From the NCBI GenBank assembly GCA_002746415.1, contig NVXD01000021.1, positions 31,198 to 95,197 on the forward strand: a stretch of DNA of 64,000 nucleotides, given 5' to 3'. Position 1 is the stretch's first letter; each line of letters starts with the position of its first letter. The DNA is from Flavobacteriaceae bacterium. Its GTDB lineage: Bacteria; Bacteroidota; Bacteroidia; Flavobacteriales; Flavobacteriaceae. Both the position numbers and the translations under genes were made by a program. This document shows positions 1 through 7,949 of this stretch, in pieces. The notes below the pieces were generated by a model. That model had not been told where the DNA came from, made no database searches, and worked only from the letters and a program-made list of their open reading frames with translations.

Positions 1-453
1 TTCCTTTGGATAATACCCAATGGAAGGTAGAATCTGTGTCACTAAAATAATAACACCTATGGCCGTCATAAAACCCGAGACAACAGGATAAGGTATGTAT
101 TTAATGTATTTTCCTAAACCACTAAACCCCAAAACAATTTGCATAATTCCAGCCAATAGGAATACTGTTAAAATCGCTGGTAATGCCTTAGACAAATCAC
201 CATTAAAACTTCCTATTATACCCGCAATCACTACCATGCTTACTGCAGTCATAGGAGCTGTTGGCCCAGAAATCTGAGTATTGGTTCCGCCAAACAAGGC
301 TGCAAAGAAACTTAAAAAAATAGCCCCATAGAGACCTGCACTTGGCCCTAATCCAGAACTGACCCCAAATGCTAATGCCAAGGGAAGGGCAACAATTCCT
401 GCCGTGATGCCTCCAAAAAGATCTCCTTTAAAATTTGAAAATAAATTTTTCAT
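1..453 (-). CDS. SulP family anion permease, N-terminal part (cut by window edge)
   Basis: Reading the minus strand from the ATG at 451-453 gives about 150 residues with no stop before the window edge. The start MKNLFSNFKGDLFGGITAG, followed by the Gly/Ala-rich stretches ALPLALAFGVSSGLGPSAG and ISGPTAPMTAV, is characteristic of the N-terminal transmembrane domain of SulP (SLC26-like) sulfate/bicarbonate transporters. The carbonic anhydrase gene lies 21 bp upstream on the same strand. In established SulP biology such a pairing suggests bicarbonate or dicarboxylate rather than sulfate as substrate. The substrate is an inference, and the STAS domain, if present, lies outside the window. Confidence 0.85.
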   Translation of the reverse strand, partial: MKNLFSNFKGDLFGGITAGIVALPLALAFGVSSGLGPSAGLYGAIFLSFFAALFGGTNTQISGPTAPMTAVSMVVIAGIIGSFNGDLSKALPAILTVFLLAGIMQIVLGFSGLGKYIKYIPYPVVSGFMTAIGVIILVTQILPSIGYYPKE

Positions 454-474
454 AATTATTTTTAAGCTGTTATT

Positions 475-1104
475 TTATTCGTAAAATTTGACTTCTCCAG
501 AATTAATATCATACATAGCACCAATAATCAATATTTCATTATTGTCTTGCATTTCTGCCAAAACGTTACTTTCTTTTAAAATTCTATCAATAGTTAAACT
601 CACATTTTTCTCAGAGACCTCATTGACAAATTCCAAATTCGAGGAATTTCTTAAATTGATATCCTGTGGGGATTTTACGGCATTTACTGCTGGTTTAATA
701 TTCTCTAACATGGCTGTTAAATTTCCCAATTTCGCATTATCACATGCCCCTTTTATGGCACCGCATTTTGTATGCCCCAAAACTACCACAAGTTTGGTTC
801 CAGCTAATTTGCACGCAAACTCCATACTTCCCAAAATATCTTGGTTCACAAAATTGCCTGCTATCCTCACACTAAAAACATCCCCTAGCCCTTGATCAAA
901 AACTAACTCAGCTGATACTCTTGAGTCAATACAACTTAAAATAGTTGCAAATGGAAATTGTCCTTCGCTAGTATCATTGACTTGCTCTAATAAATTTCTA
1001 TTGGCCTTTAAATTATTTTGAAATCTTATATTTCCCTCTTTTAAATATTGCAATGACTTTTGTGGTGTCATTGTTGCTTGTGTTTCTTTTGTATGTGTTT
1101 TCAT
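475..1104 (-). CDS. Beta-class carbonic anhydrase
   Basis: This 209-residue protein should interconvert CO2 and bicarbonate. The zinc site of beta-carbonic anhydrases is visible: C58-x-D60-x-R62 in the CIDSR motif, and H111-x-x-C114 in the GHTKCG motif. The Asp-Arg dyad is intact. Length is normal for the family. There is no clear signal peptide, so the enzyme is probably cytoplasmic. It is the first gene of a pair with the SulP permease 21 bp downstream, so the two are likely co-transcribed and cooperate in bicarbonate supply or pH balance. Family assignment is secure; the physiological role is inferred from context. Confidence 0.95.
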   Translation of the reverse strand: MKTHTKETQATMTPQKSLQYLKEGNIRFQNNLKANRNLLEQVNDTSEGQFPFATILSCIDSRVSAELVFDQGLGDVFSVRIAGNFVNQDILGSMEFACKLAGTKLVVVLGHTKCGAIKGACDNAKLGNLTAMLENIKPAVNAVKSPQDINLRNSSNLEFVNEVSEKNVSLTIDRILKESNVLAEMQDNNEILIIGAMYDINSGEVKFYE

Positions 1105-1257
1105 TATTTTCTTATTTCAACTTGATCTTTTTGTTTGTACTCTTTCAATATTTTGCTAGTAAGGTGCCATATAGCAATCTAATTTTTTTCTAAGAATACC
1201 GCTATCTAAATTACAGGCTACATACGTCCTTTTTGTTTTTTAGCGCATCATTGTCCC

Positions 1258-1464
1258 ATGCCTCAAGAAATTAAGCCTATCAAGATTTTTATTTATGCAA
1301 CATCTAAGTATGAGCCTTGTGGAACAATATCCAATGCAATCAAAGATTATACCTGCTTCGACTTTGCCACCCAAAAGCAATACGCTCTGAGCAAAGAATA
1401 CTTAAAAATTATGCAAGAAAAAAATAACCTACGACACGCTGGCTGGTCCATTTATTCTATATAA
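1258..1464 (+). CDS. Small hypothetical protein
   Basis: A 68-residue open frame starting at ATG 1258. The composition is that of a soluble protein, with mixed charged and aromatic residues and two cysteines (EPCGT near residue 21 and YTCFD near 33). No family was recognised, and no signal peptide or membrane segment is present. It stands alone between the carbonic anhydrase and a minus-strand exported protein, with no convincing promoter or ribosome-binding site. It may be a real small gene or a chance open frame. Confidence 0.35.
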   Translation: MPQEIKPIKIFIYATSKYEPCGTISNAIKDYTCFDFATQKQYALSKEYLKIMQEKNNLRHAGWSIYSI

Positions 1465-1548
1465 ACAATTATTATGGCACTTGACCCATACCTCTTAAGT
1501 ATGACAGAAAGTAACGGTAATTTCCCTAAAAACTAATTCTGATAACAT

Positions 1549-1851
1549 CTATACCTGGGGAGGAGGCGAGACTAAATTGAGATATGGTTTCGAATAATTT
1601 TTAAACCGATATGCTGTATGGTCTAAATTGTTGGACGCCAAAAAGTATTCAGATTTATTGCAGTTTTTTATAAAAAAGATTAATTCAAAAAAATTTTCAG
1701 ACTCATTTCCTGTGTTTTCCTCTTCATTTTCAGAAAAACCATAAAATTTTGAAATATCGACAGTATCATCAATTGCAATAAGTATTGCTGGCGCAGAATT
1801 TACCACCACAAATAATACCGTAAAGAAAATTGCAATTAGATTATTTCTCAT
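1549..1851 (-). CDS. Small exported hypothetical protein
   Basis: About 100 residues. The start was placed at the internal Met at 1849-1851 because it begins a clean signal peptide (MRNNLIAIFFTVLFVVVNSA); the upstream Met at 1869 would add six residues. The mature part is acidic near its N-terminus (SENEEENTGNESE) and ends with the motif SKPYLNLVSPPPQV. Tyr/Pro-rich tails of this kind recur in small uncharacterised flavobacterial exported proteins, but no function is known to me. It is monocistronic and divergent from the phosphate porin. Confidence 0.55.
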   Translation of the reverse strand: MRNNLIAIFFTVLFVVVNSAPAILIAIDDTVDISKFYGFSENEEENTGNESENFFELIFFIKNCNKSEYFLASNNLDHTAYRFKNYSKPYLNLVSPPPQV

Positions 1852-2148
1852 TTTTATAATAAAATGCAATGATAGTTTATTCCATTAAATTTTATGTTAA
1901 TATAAACAAAAACATCTCCTGTAAATCCATTAACAAATAAGACAGTCAGGACACACAGCTGTTGTATAAGCTTTTACTACTCAACTCCCAACGCAATTAG
2001 GTCGTATTAAAATTACACGATATAGACATCTATTTCAAAAATTTGGCGAAGTATTTCTTACGCGTAATTCGTTTTTATAAACCAATTTTTTATTGAAATA
2101 TATAGACCGTCATATACGCATCTGCTTTTCATTACTGCTATTTGCTTA

Positions 2149-2187
2149 TTGACTAAAATATAACTTATGATTAACGTTACCTTAACA
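2149..2187 (+). promoter_or_regulatory. Putative Pho-box array upstream of the porin gene (four 11-bp-phased repeats)
   Basis: Hexamers TTGACT (2149), ATAACT (2160), TTAACG (2171) and TTAACA (2182) start exactly 11 bp apart. The last begins 19 bp before the TTTG of the -7 element. The same period and the same 19-bp offset occur before pstS and the PiT gene. Direct repeats of TTAACA at 11-bp spacing are the known recognition pattern of PhoP in Bacillus subtilis; use by a PhoB-like regulator here is inferred. Confidence 0.6.
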
Positions 2188-2196
2188 CTGCAAAGC

Positions 2197-2204
2197 GACT
2201 TTTG
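2197..2204 (+). promoter_or_regulatory. -7 promoter element of the porin gene
   Basis: GACTTTTG matches the Bacteroidota element TAnnTTTG at all but one defined position. The stretch from TTTGCAG to ACAAAAACTAAT that follows is nearly identical to that at the pstS promoter, which supports a shared promoter architecture. There is no -33 TTG at normal spacing; the phased repeats occupy that place. Confidence 0.5.
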
Positions 2205-2231
2205 CAGAGACAAAAACTAATCTCTAACAAC

Positions 2232-3455
2232 ATGAAATCTAATGTTATCCTTACCTTTTTAAATCTCTTTATAGGAGTTCTTCTATTCGCTCAAGAGACG
2301 AACGAAAATTCTTTTAGCTTTAAATGGGACAATGGCTTCAAAATAGAAAGTGCTGATAAGCAGTTTCTATTTAAATTTGGTGGTCGTATTATGCTAGATC
2401 ATGCATATTTTAACCAAAATACTGAACTAGACGCTAATCTTGGCCCATTGCAAACCACCAACAGTACGGAAATAAGGCGAGGTAGATTTTTTGTTTCTGG
2501 AGCAATCTATAATAATGTAGAATTTAAGCTTCAGGCTGATTTTGCCGGAGCAGAAGTAAGTCTTAAAGACGTTTATATTGGAATCAAGAATATTCCTATA
2601 ATCGGGACTTTACGCATGGGCCATGTTAAGGAGCCTTTTCGTTTGGAAACCATGACCAGTAGTAAATATATCATATTCTTGGAGCGGTCGTTTTCCGAAA
2701 GCTTTTTACCGGTGAGAAATAATGGTGTTATTTTGTTCAATCAATTTTTTGATAAAAAACTAGGTGTCCAGGCCGGGTATTTTAGGAATTCTGATGGCAC
2801 TGCCAACAGCATTGACGCAAATAACGGATACGCTCTAACTGCTAGAGTAACATCCTTACTCTTAAACAATGAAGAAAAAAAACAATTATGGCATGTTGGA
2901 CTGGGATTGAGCAGTAGAAAAATAGACGATAATACTTATAAGATTTCATCTAGACCAGAATCGCACTTAGGCTTAAAATACATCAATACTGGCACCATAG
3001 ACAATATTGACAAGATAAACTTTACCAATTTTGAAACTGCCTTTGTTTTAGGTTCTTTAGCACTGCAAGCAGAATATCTTACGGCGAATGTTAACATGGA
3101 TGCAGCAACAAACGATTATAAATTTTCCAGCTATTACGGACAAGCAAGTTATTTCCTTACAGGAGAAAACAGAAAATATAAAAGTTCTTATAGCGGATTT
3201 GGGCGCATAAAACCCAATAACAATTTTGGTGGGAAAAATGAAGAAGGCTCTGGTGCCTGGGAATTGGCTTTGCGTTATTCCCATTCAAATTTAAACAGTG
3301 AAGATATATTGGGAGGTGAACAGTCAGATGTAACCTTGGGCCTTAATTGGTACTTGAACTCAGCTACACGAATAATGCTGAACCATGTGTGGGCAGATGT
3401 AATAGATACTGGAAAAGCTAGCATTTTTCAAATGCGTTTTCAGATAGATTTTTAA
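2232..3455 (+). CDS. Phosphate-selective porin (OprO/OprP family)
   Basis: A 407-residue outer-membrane beta-barrel of the phosphate-selective porin O/P family. The start was set at ATG 2232 because it opens a signal peptide (MKSNVILTFLNLFIGVLLFAQ); a longer frame starting at TTG 2202 would overlap the promoter. Visible family features are an early GGRIMLDHAYF strand, the segment EIRRGRFFVSGAIYNNVEFK, the motif GHVKEPFRLE, and an alternating pattern ending in an aromatic C-terminus (FQMRFQIDF). It sits immediately upstream of the pst genes behind the same type of repeat array, so it probably brings phosphate across the outer membrane when phosphate is low. A terminator follows at 3484. Confidence 0.9.
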   Translation: MKSNVILTFLNLFIGVLLFAQETNENSFSFKWDNGFKIESADKQFLFKFGGRIMLDHAYFNQNTELDANLGPLQTTNSTEIRRGRFFVSGAIYNNVEFKLQADFAGAEVSLKDVYIGIKNIPIIGTLRMGHVKEPFRLETMTSSKYIIFLERSFSESFLPVRNNGVILFNQFFDKKLGVQAGYFRNSDGTANSIDANNGYALTARVTSLLLNNEEKKQLWHVGLGLSSRKIDDNTYKISSRPESHLGLKYINTGTIDNIDKINFTNFETAFVLGSLALQAEYLTANVNMDAATNDYKFSSYYGQASYFLTGENRKYKSSYSGFGRIKPNNNFGGKNEEGSGAWELALRYSHSNLNSEDILGGEQSDVTLGLNWYLNSATRIMLNHVWADVIDTGKASIFQMRFQIDF

Positions 3456-3483
3456 ATCTTTTACTTAAAAATAATATATTCAA

Positions 3484-3514
3484 AAAGAGAGCCCGATAAA
3501 GGCTCTCTTTTTTT
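3484..3514 (+). terminator. Intrinsic terminator after the porin gene
   Basis: Arms AAAGAGAGCC and GGCTCTCTTT form a 10-bp stem with a 7-nt loop, followed by a run of T to 3514. It separates the porin from the pst operon. Confidence 0.9.
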
Positions 3515-3544
3515 GTCTTACCATATTATCTAAGTGTTAACTTC

Positions 3545-3605
3545 TTTACATTCTGGTAACATTATAGTAGCACATTATTAATTTGTACTTAACCAAAACT
3601 TTACT
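3545..3605 (+). promoter_or_regulatory. Putative Pho-box array upstream of pstS (six 11-bp-phased repeats)
   Basis: Six hexamers start exactly 11 bp apart: TTTACA (3545), GTAACA (3556), GTAGCA (3567), TTAATT (3578), TTAACC (3589), TTTACT (3600). Each matches TTAACA at four or five positions. The last starts 19 bp before the TTTG of the -7 element, as at the porin. This is the longest such array in the window and fits pstS being the most strongly induced gene of the regulon. Binding by a PhoB-like protein is inferred. Confidence 0.6.
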
Positions 3606-3614
3606 AATCAAACC

Positions 3615-3622
3615 TTTCTTTG
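3615..3622 (+). promoter_or_regulatory. pstS: -7 promoter element of pstS
   Basis: TTTCTTTG matches TAnnTTTG at all but one defined position. It is followed by GCAG and ACAAAAACTAAT, the same downstream stretch seen at the porin promoter, and ATG 3649 lies 26 bp further on. Confidence 0.5.
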
Positions 3623-3648
3623 CAGTACAAAAACTAATAAAAAGCAAA

Positions 3649-4602
3649 ATGAAAAAACTAATTTGTATTCTTTCTCTGGCACTAACTTTAGGAGCATGTG
3701 GAGGTAAAAAAAATAAGGAAGGAAGTTCAAAAAACGCAACTACTTTATCCGGAACAATAAAGGTTGATGGTTCAAGCACCGTTTTCCCCGTTACTGAGGC
3801 TGTTGCAGAAGAGTTTAGAGCTATACAGCCCGATGTAAAAGTTACCATAGGTGTTTCTGGAACTGGCGGAGGGTTCAAAAAATTCTCAAGAGGAGAAACA
3901 AATATTTCCAATGCTTCCCGCCCTATCAAGGACAAAGAGAAAGCTGCATGTAAAGAAAATAATATTACCTACTTAGAATTAGAAGTGGCATATGACGGTT
4001 TAGCCGTTCTTGTTCATCCTGAAAATGATTGGGTGGCTAATTTTACCGTTGAGGATTTGAAGAAGATTTGGGAGCCAGCTGCCCAAGGAAAAATAATGAA
4101 ATGGAATCAAATTCGCCCTGAATGGCCTAACGAGGAACTTCACCTATTTGGCCCTGGAGTTGCTTCCGGAACCTATGATTATTTTACAGAGGCTATTGTT
4201 GGTAAAAGTGGTTCCAGTAGAGGTGATTTCACCGCTAGTGAAGACGATCATGTTTTGGTACAAGGCATCGCAGGCGATAAATTTTCTTTGGGATTTTTTG
4301 GATTGGCATACTATAGCGAAAACAAAGACAAGTTAAGGTTAATAGGTGTTCATAACGGCGAAGAAGTCGTTAAACCTACATTGGAAACCGTAAGCAACGG
4401 CACATACAGACCATTATCCAGGCCCTTGTTCATCTATGTAAACAGTACCTCCATTGCATCACCAGAGGTGGTAGAATTTGTTGATTTCTACATAGAAAAT
4501 GCAGGCGAATTATCAAAAGACGTTGGATATATTCCTCTTCCATCAGAAAATTACGCCAATCAGAAAGAAAATTTTAAAACTTTTGTTGAAAGTAACAAAT
4601 AG
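3649..4602 (+). CDS. pstS: Phosphate ABC transporter substrate-binding lipoprotein PstS
   Basis: A 317-residue protein that should capture phosphate in the periplasm for the Pst ABC importer. The start at ATG 3649 gives a lipoprotein signal ([17 protein letters not shown], lipid-accepting Cys at residue 17). Family landmarks are the early [18 protein letters not shown] segment, [13 protein letters not shown], and the [14 protein letters not shown] motif, which supply phosphate-binding Ser, Thr and Arg groups in PstS proteins. It is the first gene of pstSCAB-phoU and follows the six-repeat array. A hairpin in the 64-bp gap before pstC may raise pstS expression relative to the downstream genes. 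Confidence 0.95.
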   Translation: MKKLICILSLALTLGACGGKKNKEGSSKNATTLSGTIKVDGSSTVFPVTEAVAEEFRAIQPDVKVTIGVSGTGGGFKKFSRGETNISNASRPIKDKEKAACKENNITYLELEVAYDGLAVLVHPENDWVANFTVEDLKKIWEPAAQGKIMKWNQIRPEWPNEELHLFGPGVASGTYDYFTEAIVGKSGSSRGDFTASEDDHVLVQGIAGDKFSLGFFGLAYYSENKDKLRLIGVHNGEEVVKPTLETVSNGTYRPLSRPLFIYVNSTSIASPEVVEFVDFYIENAGELSKDVGYIPLPSENYANQKENFKTFVESNK

Positions 4603-4619
4603 ACAGAAGTTTCAAGGAT

Positions 4620-4645
4620 AACCGGGTGTGTAAAATCACCTGGTT
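4620..4645 (+). promoter_or_regulatory. Hairpin between pstS and pstC
   Basis: AACCGGGTG and CACCTGGTT pair over 9 bp (one G-U) around an 8-nt loop. There is no strong T-run after it, so it is more likely an mRNA-stabilising or partial-termination structure than a full terminator. It would favour excess PstS over the membrane components. Confidence 0.55.
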
Positions 4646-4666
4646 TCCTTATATAATCTTATACTG

Positions 4667-5545
4667 ATGCGCAAAATCAAAGAATTAGTAATTGAAAAGT
4701 CACTCTTAACAAGTGCATTGATTACAATTGCCGTGACAATTGGCATTATTCTAGTGCTCTCTATAGAAACCTTTAGGTTCTTTAGTGAAGTGTCTATTAT
4801 AGATTTTTTTACTGATACACAATGGACTCCATTATTCACAGAAAAACATTTTGGAATATTACCGCTACTTTCTGGCACATTACTCACCTCCTTTATAGCC
4901 ATTGCATTTGCTTTGCCGGTAGGCTTATCCATCAGCATCTATTTAAGTGAGTATGCTCCAAAAAGTTTTAGAAAAACAATTAAGCCTTTATTAGAGTTGT
5001 TGGCATCAGTACCAACGGTTGTATATGGTTTTTTTGCCCTAGTGGTTGTTACACCATTTTTGCAAGGAATTTTTCCAAATTTATCTGGTTTTAACTCGCT
5101 CTCAGCAGGAATTGTAATGGGAATCATGATTATTCCTTACATATCCTCCATTAGCGAAGATGCATTACATGCAGTCCCAAAAGAACTAAGGGAAGCCGCT
5201 TTTGGAATGGGTGCCACCAAGTTACAAACTGCTTTTAAGGTTATTGTGCCCGCAGCATCTTCAGGTATTATTGTCTCCATTATTTTGGCAATTTCTAGAG
5301 CTATCGGGGAAACTATGATTGTTGCCATAGCGGCAGGACAACAACCTAGATTAACATTAGACCCTACAGTGCCAATTGAGACCATCACCGCATATATAGT
5401 GCAGGTAAGTTTGGGAGATGTGCAACATGGATCTATGGAATACAGAACAATTTTTGCTGCTGGCATCACCCTCTTTGTATTTACATTTCTATTAAATTCT
5501 CTGAGTTATTGGATTCGGAAAAAATATCAGGAGAAATATGAATAG
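4667..5545 (+). CDS. pstC: Phosphate ABC transporter permease PstC
   Basis: 292 residues with about six hydrophobic segments. It is one of the two membrane subunits of the Pst phosphate importer. It contains the binding-protein-dependent permease EAA-like loop DALHAVPKELREAAFGMGATKLQTAFKVI, which docks on the ATPase, preceded by the PTVVYGFFALVVV segment typical of PstC. ATG 4667 is the only sensible start. Its 3' end overlaps pstA by 8 bp, indicating translational coupling. Confidence 0.95.
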   Translation: MRKIKELVIEKSLLTSALITIAVTIGIILVLSIETFRFFSEVSIIDFFTDTQWTPLFTEKHFGILPLLSGTLLTSFIAIAFALPVGLSISIYLSEYAPKSFRKTIKPLLELLASVPTVVYGFFALVVVTPFLQGIFPNLSGFNSLSAGIVMGIMIIPYISSISEDALHAVPKELREAAFGMGATKLQTAFKVIVPAASSGIIVSIILAISRAIGETMIVAIAAGQQPRLTLDPTVPIETITAYIVQVSLGDVQHGSMEYRTIFAAGITLFVFTFLLNSLSYWIRKKYQEKYE

Positions 5546-6392
5546 TATTCAAAAAAACAGGTTAAAAGACCAAGCCTTTAAATATTGGGGAATATGCTGC
5601 ACGTGTATGGGATTGGCCTTACTCATCATATTCATTGGAGATATTCTAATTGATGGAATACAAAGAATTGATTGGGGTTTTATAACTAGTCTACCCTCTC
5701 GAAAACCAGAAAAGTCAGGAATCTACACTGCTCTTATGGGCAGTATCTGGATTTTATTTTTCACAACTATAATTGCATTTCCAATAGGCGTTGCCGCGGG
5801 TATTTATTTGGAGGAATATGGTAAAAAAAATAAACTGGCAGGAATTTTAGAAATCAACATTTCTAATCTTGCAGGAGTACCTTCAATTATTTATGGGCTT
5901 TTGGGCTTGGAAGTATTTGTCAGAATTATGAATTTAGGGGCTAGTGTTTTAGCGGGGAGCTTAACATTATCATTGTTAATTCTTCCCATTGTAATCGTGG
6001 CTACCAGGGAGTCCATAAAAGCTGTTCCGTCTTCTATAAAAGATGCCTCATATGCCTTGGGGGCCTCAAAATGGCAAACCATCTGGTACCAAATACTGCC
6101 CGCTTCCAGTGGAGGTATTTTAACAGGTGTAATATTGGCGCTTTCTAGAGCTGTAGGGGAAACAGCTCCATTAATTGTAGTAGGAGCACTCGCCTATGTG
6201 CCATTTGCTCCAGAAAGTCCTATGGATGAATTTTCTGTGCTGCCTATTCAAATATTTAATTGGATCTCTAGACCGCAGCATGGTTTTATTGAAAATGCTG
6301 CAGCAGCAATTATTATTTTACTTTTTATAACTTTTATGATGAACGGCATTGCCGTTTACTTTAGAAACAAATGGCAGAGCAAATGGAAATAA
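5538..6392 (+). CDS. pstA: Phosphate ABC transporter permease PstA
   Basis: 284 residues, second membrane subunit of the Pst importer. Six hydrophobic segments are apparent, with the motif [19 protein letters not shown] and the EAA-like loop around [20 protein letters not shown], then [15 protein letters not shown], all typical of PstA. It overlaps pstC at its 5' end and pstB at its 3' end, so the operon is tightly packed and translationally coupled. Confidence 0.95.
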   Translation: MNSIQKNRLKDQAFKYWGICCTCMGLALLIIFIGDILIDGIQRIDWGFITSLPSRKPEKSGIYTALMGSIWILFFTTIIAFPIGVAAGIYLEEYGKKNKLAGILEINISNLAGVPSIIYGLLGLEVFVRIMNLGASVLAGSLTLSLLILPIVIVATRESIKAVPSSIKDASYALGASKWQTIWYQILPASSGGILTGVILALSRAVGETAPLIVVGALAYVPFAPESPMDEFSVLPIQIFNWISRPQHGFIENAAAAIIILLFITFMMNGIAVYFRNKWQSKWK

Positions 6393-7210
6393 GTATGGAA
6401 AAACCTATAGATGAAGTTATCGTTTTGGATAATATTATAGATTTATCATTAAAAAAAACACCCAAGATAGCTGTTAGCAATGTAAAAGTTTGGTATGATG
6501 ATTTCCAAGCAATAAAAGGTATTGATATGGAGATAAAACCAAATACCGTTACCGCCTTTATTGGCCCTTCTGGATGCGGAAAATCTACCTTCTTACGTTT
6601 GTTCAATAGAATGAATGACTATGTAGATAGCTTTAAAATGGAAGGCAAAATAAAAATTGATTCTAAAAATATTTATAAGAAAAAAATAAATGTAGAAGAG
6701 CTGCGTAAAGAAGTGGGAATGGTATTTCAAAAACCAAATCCTTTTCCAAAATCCATATTTGAAAATGTAGCTTACGGTCTAAAAATCCAAGGAATTAAGG
6801 ATAAAAAATTCATCAAAGAACGAGTTGAATCATCCTTAAAACAAGTAGCGCTTTGGAATGAAGTAAAAGACAATCTTAATAAATCTGGTTTGGCTTTATC
6901 TGGAGGGCAGCAACAACGATTATGCATTGCCAGAACATTGGCAGTTGAACCTTCCATAATTCTAATGGATGAACCCACCTCTGCCTTAGACCCAATATCA
7001 ACAGCAAAGATTGAGGAACTCATTTTTGAGCTTAAAAAGAAATACACCATCGTAATTGTTACGCATAACATGCAACAAGCAAGTAGAATAAGTGATTACA
7101 CCGCCTTTTTCTACTTGGGAGCATTAATAGAGTTTGATAAAACAAAGACCATTTTCACAAACCCAAGTAAAGAACAGACCGAAAACTACATTACGGGTCG
7201 TTTCGGATAA
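6371..7210 (+). CDS. pstB: Phosphate ABC transporter ATP-binding protein PstB
   Basis: 279 residues, the ATPase powering phosphate import. Visible motifs are Walker [10 protein letters not shown] (65-73), a Q-loop in [10 protein letters not shown] (about 117-126), signature LSGGQQQR (176-183), Walker [12 protein letters not shown] (197-207) and the switch His in VTHNMQQ. The protein is longer than the usual roughly 250 residues because of an N-terminal extension. In-frame ATGs at 6383 and 6395 are alternative starts; the latter lies just past the pstA stop and would avoid the overlap. Start choice is therefore uncertain, function is not. Confidence 0.95.
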   Translation: MAEQMEISMEKPIDEVIVLDNIIDLSLKKTPKIAVSNVKVWYDDFQAIKGIDMEIKPNTVTAFIGPSGCGKSTFLRLFNRMNDYVDSFKMEGKIKIDSKNIYKKKINVEELRKEVGMVFQKPNPFPKSIFENVAYGLKIQGIKDKKFIKERVESSLKQVALWNEVKDNLNKSGLALSGGQQQRLCIARTLAVEPSIILMDEPTSALDPISTAKIEELIFELKKKYTIVIVTHNMQQASRISDYTAFFYLGALIEFDKTKTIFTNPSKEQTENYITGRFG

Positions 7211-7222
7211 AATATAATAAAC

Positions 7223-7885
7223 ATGGTAAATGCCGAATATCAAAGAGAGGTAATAAATCAGGCAGCATTTGATATGCTCGTTCTTTGTAAATCTCAATTA
7301 AAAAAAGCCAAGGAAGCCTTTATATTGCATGATGAGGATTTAGCGGAGGAAGTTATTCATACAGAAATCAGGGTTAACGCCATGGATTTAAGAATAGGAA
7401 GAGATTGTGAAAAATTCTTAGCACTATACAATCCGGTAGCAATTGATTTACGGTTTATCATGGCCGTTCTAAAAATAAATTCTGATTTAGAAAGAATAGC
7501 TGATCATGCTCGCAATATTTCCAATTACGTCATTGAAGACAACAAAAAAATATCCTCCCATTTAATCCAAGCTGTACAATTTGAAAAAATGTATCAGATC
7601 ATAAATTCCATGCTGGACAATATTACTTTTGCCTACAATCAAAATGATGTAAAAGCAGCGAGAAAAGTCTTTAAAAAAGATAAAATCTTAGATAAAATCA
7701 ATATTAAATCTTTCTGCGTCTTGGAAGAAGAGATAAGAAAAGACAATACAATAATAAAAGAAGCGCTGTTATTATTTTCAGTAGTTAAAAAACTAGAGCG
7801 TGTGGGCGACCTTATCAAAAACATAGCTGAAGAAATTATTTTTTATGTTGACGCAGAAGTTCTAAAGCATACCAAGAAAAAATGA
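7223..7885 (+). CDS. phoU: Phosphate signalling complex protein PhoU
   Basis: 220 residues, all-helical, with the two PhoU repeats. Each carries metal-binding-type acidic motifs; the first includes RVNAMDLRIGRDCEKFL and the conserved LRFIMAVLKINSDLERIADHARNI segment, and the second ends with VVKKLERVGDLIKNIAEEI. PhoU proteins restrain Pst transport and the PhoR/PhoB signalling pair when phosphate is ample. It lies 12 bp after pstB and closes the operon. No phoR or phoB gene is present in this window. Confidence 0.93.
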   Translation: MVNAEYQREVINQAAFDMLVLCKSQLKKAKEAFILHDEDLAEEVIHTEIRVNAMDLRIGRDCEKFLALYNPVAIDLRFIMAVLKINSDLERIADHARNISNYVIEDNKKISSHLIQAVQFEKMYQIINSMLDNITFAYNQNDVKAARKVFKKDKILDKINIKSFCVLEEEIRKDNTIIKEALLLFSVVKKLERVGDLIKNIAEEIIFYVDAEVLKHTKKK

Positions 7886-7912
7886 TAACCTTTTCATAAC
7901 ATACTATATTGA
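7885..7912 (+). promoter_or_regulatory. Putative short Pho-box array upstream of the PiT gene
   Basis: ATAACC (7885) and ATAACA (7896) start 11 bp apart. A degenerate third position (7907, TATTGA) keeps the phase, so that the last position again lies 19 bp before the TTTG of the -7 box. It is weaker than the porin and pstS arrays, and the third unit is not convincing on its own. Confidence 0.4.
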
Positions 7913-7921
7913 GATTTAAAG

Positions 7922-7929
7922 TACGTTTG
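7922..7929 (+). promoter_or_regulatory. -7 promoter element of the PiT gene
   Basis: TACGTTTG is an exact match to the Bacteroidota TAnnTTTG element. It lies 20 bp before ATG 7950, giving a short leader. It shows that the PiT gene has its own promoter in addition to any readthrough from phoU. Confidence 0.6.
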
Positions 7930-7949
7930 CGCTGTTACTTTCAATAAAA

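Noticed and set aside
3057..3284. Minus-strand frame inside the porin gene
   Set aside because: It is antisense to a clear coding sequence, without a promoter or recognisable protein.
7907..7912. Third Pho-box unit before the PiT gene
   Set aside because: TATTGA matches the consensus at only two positions. It was kept only as a phase position, not as a real repeat.
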